From: Nocardia carnea NBRC 14403 | Lineage (GTDB): Bacteria; Actinomycetota; Actinomycetes; Mycobacteriales; Mycobacteriaceae | Direction of reading: 5' to 3' | Assembly (NCBI RefSeq): GCF_000308515.1 | Contig: NZ_BAFV01000058.1 | Span: forward strand, 62,001 to 126,000 | Length of the DNA stretch: 64,000 nucleotides | In this document: positions 59,248 to 64,000 of the stretch, piece by piece | How positions within the stretch are numbered: the stretch's first letter is position 1 | Layout of the letters: each line of letters opens with the position of its first letter | The notes under the pieces: model-generated | Databases searched by the model: none | Seen by the model: only the letters and a program-made list of their open reading frames with translations | Told to the model about the DNA's origin: nothing | Position numbers and translations under genes: made by a program

Positions 59248-60899
59248 GCGGCGAACTGCGACTGGACCTGGATGCCCTGCGTGAGCGTGGCGCACGGCTG
59301 GCCGATATCGCCGACCGGGTACAGCAGACACACGCCGCGCTGCAGTACAGCTTGCAGCAGGCGGAAGGCAGCTTCGGCGACGACTATATGGGGCGTACCT
59401 TCGCCGAGCAGTTCACGCCGCGCGCCGAACAAGTAGTTTCCACCGTGCAGGCCATGGCGGAAGGAATGCGCAGCAACGCGGCCGGAATCATGAGCACTGC
59501 GAACGAATTCGGTGCGCAGGATAACGACGCCGCCGCGCGAGTGGCCGGGGCGGCGCCGGGCCCGGGCCCGGCCGCCCCAGCCTGGGCGCCCCCGCAGGAT
59601 GCGGCCGGTCGGCAATCGCCGGTCGACGGACCCCGGCCGACCCCATCCGATCCGGCCGCGGTGGCGCCGGAGCAGAATTCACCGGTGTATCCGGCCGGCG
59701 GGCCACAGAGCACCGGCCAACTCCCGGCCGGTGGAAACAACCGGCCCGCTAGCGCACCGGCATCTGACGGATCCTCGGGGCGAGCCGCTGCGGATAACGG
59801 CCCACGGTCCCAGTCGCCGTGGAGTCGTTCCCCGAACGGATCCGGTCCGGCGAGCAACGATGCGCCCGGTGCCCCCGGCCGCCGGCGGCCCGGGCCGCCG
59901 GTGCCGCAGCCGTCCTCCCCGGTCTCGCCCCCGCCGGTATCAGCACCGTCGCGTAATACGCCCCCTACGCCGGGAGCACCGGCACGCAGCCCGGTCGCGG
60001 GACCCGCGGGACGGGCCGGGGCACCGTGGACCGAGACGCCGCCCCGCACGCCCGGCCAACCCGGGATGCCGGGCTCCCCCGGAAACGCTGGAAGGCCCGC
60101 AAACACCGGGCCGGGTCCGCAGCAAGGTCCGCCGCCACGACCGAACACACCGGCCGGTGACAACGGCCGCGACCGTGATCGGCAGGGCGGCCGCGGGCGG
60201 TCGGCAGCCGATCCGGAAATCCAACGACTGGCACGCGCATTGGCCGAGCGGCACGGCGTCGAGGTGACAGGTTTCGATGACCCCGATCTCCAGCTCGCGC
60301 CGGTACAGGAGTTCGTGATCGCGGTGGACCGGGTCCTCACCGACTATCCGATGATCGCGCTGGAGATCGTCGCGGTGGCCGAGCTCGAGGACGAGTTCGC
60401 AACGGTGCGGTGGGCCGGGGCGCCGCCGGACAGCGAGGGCGGGGCCCGGTCGATAACGCTCGACCGGCACGCCGCACAACAGCTGCCGGAACCGGCCCCA
60501 CCATCCCAGTCCCCCGCACTCCCGGAGGACACCGCCGCCGATACCGAGGAATCAGGTGACACGGCACAGCCGGGTATCTACGCGGCCACCTTGCGAGCAT
60601 TCGGCCGGGCTTTCGACGCTGCCGGTGGTGGTGTCGCAGCCCGGCAGGCGCAACGAGTTCTGATATCGGAATACCTGAACGCCCAGCCGCGCCCCCGCCC
60701 TGCGCTGTCCGAACTCGTGCGCGGTTACCGGGAGTGGCGCGAGGACCTGTCCGGCAATGCCGCGAAACCAGGCGGATTCGATGTGGAGGAGGCGCTCGGC
60801 ATCGCGTTCGCCGAAGTGGTTCAGCACGGCGAGCAGGCAGGTATGCAGGCACGACTGCTGTATGCGGTACTGGTCGCCGCGGCAATCCGGCAGGAGTAG
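59244..60899 (+). CDS. WXG100-like N-terminal, Pro-rich protein
   Basis: 551 residues. Residues 1-95 form a WXG100-type hairpin (LRERGARLADIADRVQQTHAALQYSL and VVSTVQAMAEGMRSNAAGIM), although Trp-x-Gly is replaced by DDYMG. Residues 100-325 are a Pro/Gly/Ser linker. Residues 330-550 fold separately (RLARALAERHGVEVTGFDDPD, VLTDYPMIALEIVAVAELEDEF, and a helical end GIAFAEVVQHGEQAGMQARLL). ATG 59244 has GAGGTGG upstream. No metalloprotease HExxH is found. Likely a secreted or surface ESX substrate acting with the downstream protein. Confidence 0.7.
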   Translation: MSGELRLDLDALRERGARLADIADRVQQTHAALQYSLQQAEGSFGDDYMGRTFAEQFTPRAEQVVSTVQAMAEGMRSNAAGIMSTANEFGAQDNDAAARVAGAAPGPGPAAPAWAPPQDAAGRQSPVDGPRPTPSDPAAVAPEQNSPVYPAGGPQSTGQLPAGGNNRPASAPASDGSSGRAAADNGPRSQSPWSRSPNGSGPASNDAPGAPGRRRPGPPVPQPSSPVSPPPVSAPSRNTPPTPGAPARSPVAGPAGRAGAPWTETPPRTPGQPGMPGSPGNAGRPANTGPGPQQGPPPRPNTPAGDNGRDRDRQGGRGRSAADPEIQRLARALAERHGVEVTGFDDPDLQLAPVQEFVIAVDRVLTDYPMIALEIVAVAELEDEFATVRWAGAPPDSEGGARSITLDRHAAQQLPEPAPPSQSPALPEDTAADTEESGDTAQPGIYAATLRAFGRAFDAAGGGVAARQAQRVLISEYLNAQPRPRPALSELVRGYREWREDLSGNAAKPGGFDVEEALGIAFAEVVQHGEQAGMQARLLYAVLVAAAIRQE

Positions 60900-60908
60900 G
60901 TCGAGGCG

Positions 60909-63900
60909 ATGGACGGCTCGCTGCTCAGCCCGGTCGTACAGCTGCGCAATGCCTTCGAAGTTCTGCCCGGGTTCCTGCGTACTCCGATCGAGATGGTGGT
61001 GTTCGGCGGGGAGCTTCCCGGCGCCGATATATCCGGGATGCGGCGCATGGCGGCCGAGCTTCGTGCCCACAGCCTGGAAATGGAGGACCATTCGGCCGAT
61101 ATCGACAGCTTGCTGACGCACGAGGATTCGCTGGGCGAGACGGCCGAACAACTGCGTGAAACGTTGGGGTCCTACCGGGAGGGCGCGGCCAAGCTCGGCA
61201 ACGATGTGAACGCCTTGGCCGATCAGGCACAGGCGGCGGCCAACGACGCGGAGAAGTGGCTGTGCGTGATGTTCACGTTCGGCATCCACCTGGCGTGGAA
61301 GGTCTACGGTTTGGTGGCCGCCGCCACGGCGGCGGGGCCGGCCGGTCAGGTCGCGGCCGCGCCGGCGGTCGAATCCACGCTGATCCAGGGACGCGCCGAG
61401 GTCGCCGTGATGCGCGCGAACCTACAGCGGGCCATTCAGGCGGGTGGCGCCAGGGCGGCCGCCCAGCTGAGCGGTATGGGGCCGGCACAGTTCGCCAAGT
61501 GGATGGGCACGGCGATCGCGCTGCCCGTGGGCGTCGAAGTGGGTGTGCAGGCGCTACAGGTCGCCACCGGGGACAGAACGTCCGAGATCATCGGGGAGGA
61601 CGGTTCCAACCCCACGGGTATCGATCTGAAGTCGATCGAGGTCGCCGCCGTGTCCGGCCTCGGCGGTGCGGTCGGCGGCATGCTCGGGGGCCGGTTCGCT
61701 TCGACGATGTTCCCCCAGATCGCGACCAGTCGTGTGGCCATGGGTTTGGTGCATGGTACGGCGGGGGCGATCGGGGGCATGGGTGCGGCGTTCTCGGTTG
61801 CTGGTTGGCCGCAGCATTACACGGAGGTGCTGGGACCACTTCTCAACGGCGCATTCTCGGGGGGCGTATATGCCCAAAACGCCGGTCCGCCGGCGATCGA
61901 CGGCGGCGCACCGTTCACCCCGCCGGATGCGATCCCGGCAGGGCACGACGCGAATGCCGCGGCGCCTCGGCAACCGATCGAAGTGTCGGCGGAATCGAAA
62001 CGGGCGTGGGCGTCCGCACAGCAGACATGGAAACCGGCTGCGGAGCCCGCAGGTGAGCGTGGCGGGACTCCCGCCGAGGTCGCAGGGACGGCAGCGGCCG
62101 CGCCACCACAATCGCGGAGCGGGCAACAGGCATCGGCTCCGGCCGACGCCGCCGGTGGTCGAACACCTGCAGCGACCGGTGGTCGAGCGACCGAGGGAGC
62201 CGCTGGTAGAGCGCCCGAGGGAACAGGCGGTCGGGCGTCGGGGTCGCAGGCCGCCGCCGGTGCCGTCTCGCCCGACGCCGCCGCGGCTCGGCCGCGTTCG
62301 GAGGCACCCGCTCCGGTCGATCGGCCGCAGGCGGACAAGCCGGGCGCTGCGGGGAGAGAGCCCGCGCCGCGGCCGGTCGTGGCGGCGGGCGAAACCTCGC
62401 CGCCGCCGAAGATCCCGGCGGATGCACGACCGGACGGCGGGGTTCCCCAAGGGGCAGGTGCTCTGGCCGGAGAACACGCCGCGGTCCGGGATGGCCCCGG
62501 CAACGAGGCATCAGCACGGCCCCATCCGGCCGGAGAACACGCCGCGGTCCCGGATGGCCCCGGCAACGAGGCATCGGCACGCCCTCATCCGGCCGACGAG
62601 GGCGATGCGGGGTCGCCGGACGCCCGCGCCGAACGCGGAGCGTCGGGTGGCGAGGAGAATGCGACCGCGCAGCGGGATACGACCGCCGAACAGTCCGGCC
62701 AGGAAAGACCTGAGAGCTCGACCCGGACCGAGACGGATGGCACCGACACAACTACTGCGGGCGAACACTCGTTGTCCGTGCGCGGCGAGCAGAGTCTTCG
62801 CGACGCCGATCATGACAGTCTCGCCGAAGCCGCCGGTCTGCCACGCAGCGACCGCGATCGGGCGGTCGATCTGCTGATCGACTTCAACCAGGCATCGGCC
62901 GAGCACGTCCCGGAAAGTCAACGCCTGTCCAATCTTCCGGACGACGTACTGAAGGCCGGACTACACAGTGGCGATGAACACCAGTCGATGCTGGCGACAG
63001 TGGAGCTCATCCGGCGCGGCACGATCAGTGACGCGGTGCCGGGCGGCATGGTGCTGCGGGTCGAGCAGGCGGAAGCCGTCTACGCGATGAAATCGCGTCC
63101 GGTGGAAATGAAACCCGGCGAGGGCAAATCGCTGGTATTCATGGCCACCGCAATACAACGTGCGGTGCACGAGGGCTCGGTTCTGCTCGTGACCACGACC
63201 GACGGGCTGGCCAATCGCGAAGTCGTCACGTATGAGAAGTTGCTGACCGACTTCACGAACAAGAAGGTGATGTCCGACTTCGGGATCGACGTGTTCCGAG
63301 CCGATCAAGAGAACGGCTTCGGACCGATCAAGGAGGGCCGGCCGGCGATCGTGGTCGCCACCGGCGAAACGGTCGGGCACTTGTGCAATGCCGGCGTCAA
63401 GCCACCGCGGCATGTGCTGATCGACGAGATGGACGGCATCATCGACCGCGGCGAACGGCAGTTCCTCCGGTCCGAAGGTCCCGAGCAGGCGGCTCCGGAG
63501 GAAACGGCCCGGCAGGTGTTCGGCGCGGACGAATTCCTCAGCAAGGCGCTGGCGGACGGGACGCTGTCGCACGAAGATTTCGGTCTCCGGCGAATCGCCG
63601 AAGAAATCGGCGTGCAGGCCGACGGCACACCGGAGCTCATGTACTGGTACGACGGTCAGCCCGAGCTCACGGCCGCAGGACGGGCAAAGGTCGAGGCGCT
63701 GCCGGACGGCCAGAACTGGCTGGAGGGAATGGGCGCCTCCCGGCTGGAGACGGCGGCCAACGCCGAATTCCTCGTCCGTAGAGGCGTCCATTACGAAATG
63801 GACGCGGGCAAGATCGTCATCATCGATCAGGCCGAGCACGGGCTGCAACGGAACCCGAAGACCTCGAGCGAATCCCGGTGGAGCGCGGAACCGGGTAAAG

Positions 63901-64000
63901 CGAGCCTCGCGCAGGCAATCGAGGCGAAAGAGATCCGCGCGGCCGTCGCCCGAGGGGAGAACGCCGAGGAGCATCGGATCGTTGTGCGCGCGGATGCGGA
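60909..64000 (+). CDS. ESX-like N-terminus fused to a SecA-like DEAD ATPase domain (partial)
   Basis: Open from ATG 60909 to the window end, over 1,030 codons. Residues 1-320: an ESX/WXG100-like helical region (LRAHSLEMEDHSADIDSLL, LGNDVNALADQAQAAANDA) and Gly/Ala-rich helices. Residues 340-640: Pro/Ala/Glu low complexity with a 21-residue tandem duplication. From about 660 a SecA-type DEAD motor: Walker A EMKPGEGKS (733-741), VLLVTTTDGLANREVV, AIVVATGETVGHL and motif II LIDEMD (D839-D842). SecA itself has (M)xTGEGKT and DEVD. The C-terminus, where a toxin domain might lie, is outside the window. Confidence 0.8.
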   Translation, partial: MDGSLLSPVVQLRNAFEVLPGFLRTPIEMVVFGGELPGADISGMRRMAAELRAHSLEMEDHSADIDSLLTHEDSLGETAEQLRETLGSYREGAAKLGNDVNALADQAQAAANDAEKWLCVMFTFGIHLAWKVYGLVAAATAAGPAGQVAAAPAVESTLIQGRAEVAVMRANLQRAIQAGGARAAAQLSGMGPAQFAKWMGTAIALPVGVEVGVQALQVATGDRTSEIIGEDGSNPTGIDLKSIEVAAVSGLGGAVGGMLGGRFASTMFPQIATSRVAMGLVHGTAGAIGGMGAAFSVAGWPQHYTEVLGPLLNGAFSGGVYAQNAGPPAIDGGAPFTPPDAIPAGHDANAAAPRQPIEVSAESKRAWASAQQTWKPAAEPAGERGGTPAEVAGTAAAAPPQSRSGQQASAPADAAGGRTPAATGGRATEGAAGRAPEGTGGRASGSQAAAGAVSPDAAAARPRSEAPAPVDRPQADKPGAAGREPAPRPVVAAGETSPPPKIPADARPDGGVPQGAGALAGEHAAVRDGPGNEASARPHPAGEHAAVPDGPGNEASARPHPADEGDAGSPDARAERGASGGEENATAQRDTTAEQSGQERPESSTRTETDGTDTTTAGEHSLSVRGEQSLRDADHDSLAEAAGLPRSDRDRAVDLLIDFNQASAEHVPESQRLSNLPDDVLKAGLHSGDEHQSMLATVELIRRGTISDAVPGGMVLRVEQAEAVYAMKSRPVEMKPGEGKSLVFMATAIQRAVHEGSVLLVTTTDGLANREVVTYEKLLTDFTNKKVMSDFGIDVFRADQENGFGPIKEGRPAIVVATGETVGHLCNAGVKPPRHVLIDEMDGIIDRGERQFLRSEGPEQAAPEETARQVFGADEFLSKALADGTLSHEDFGLRRIAEEIGVQADGTPELMYWYDGQPELTAAGRAKVEALPDGQNWLEGMGASRLETAANAEFLVRRGVHYEMDAGKIVIIDQAEHGLQRNPKTSSESRWSAEPGKASLAQAIEAKEIRAAVARGENAEEHRIVVRADA
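62465..62590. repeat. 63-bp tandem duplication in the ESX/SecA-like gene
   Basis: Units 62465-62527 and 62528-62590 differ at only a few bases. The period is 21 codons, duplicating a segment that begins AGEHAAV in the linker. Frame preserved; a recent slippage or unequal crossover product. Confidence 0.85.

Overview
The window comes from a high-GC Actinomycete of the order Mycobacteriales, most likely Nocardia or a close relative. The signs are a complete ergothioneine pathway, an EspG/PPE-like/DUF3558 type VII secretion (ESX) cluster, a DUF397/XRE regulator pair, an LpqH-type lipoprotein, and gene order matching Mycobacterium tuberculosis Rv1001-Rv1015c (arcA, pmt, rsmI, metG, tatD, [rpfB], ksgA, ispE, pth, rplY) and Rv1354c-Rv1355c. 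Genus and families are recognised by eye from motifs; no search was run.

Layout. 0-4.3 kb: a DUF4190 membrane protein, RNase Z, and a divergent HxlR regulator/reductase pair. 4.3-10.2 kb: a tight four-gene minus-strand operon ending in a TPR protein and a CHAT (caspase-like) protease with an intact His/Cys dyad. 10.3-11.7 kb: an LpqH lipoprotein and a HigB/HigA-like toxin-antitoxin pair whose toxin N-terminus appears to carry two compensating frameshifts. 11.8-14.9 kb: an orphan ESX substrate/chaperone cluster. 15.2-18.5 kb: XRE-DUF397, two small resolvase-like paralogues and a frameshifted Rpn nuclease. 18.5-24.7 kb: egtE divergent from egtA-egtB-egtC-(small ORF)-egtD. 24.7-28 kb: pth, rplY, prfC. 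28-32.4 kb: an Abi-alpha-like / DUF445 / Abi-alpha-like locus. 32.7-43.7 kb: the Rv1002c-Rv1011-like housekeeping block, with a membrane-anchor stub where rpfB is expected. 43.7-47 kb: GntR, arcA, SoxR, an SDR. 47-57.5 kb: a lone VirB6/TrbL-like membrane protein, tandem GyrI-like domains, a GNAT-like/ThiF-nitroreductase/GGDEF-EAL operon, a glycosyltransferase and a DUF4254 protein. 57.8-64 kb: a three-gene ESX-associated operon whose last gene, cut by the window end, joins an ESX-like N-terminus to a SecA-like DEAD ATPase domain.

Most notable: (1) three intergenic elements sharing one two-hairpin architecture but with different, compensating stem sequences. All lie in the same orientation upstream of ribosome-related genes (rplY, rsmA, rsmI), and one ends next to the rsmI Shine-Dalgarno sequence. 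(2) The CHAT-TPR four-gene operon. (3) The Abi-alpha/DUF445 locus. (4) The ESX/SecA-like operon. Several genes (toxin, Rpn, GGDEF-EAL) carry single-base indels at short homopolymers, so consensus errors must be excluded before calling them pseudogenes.
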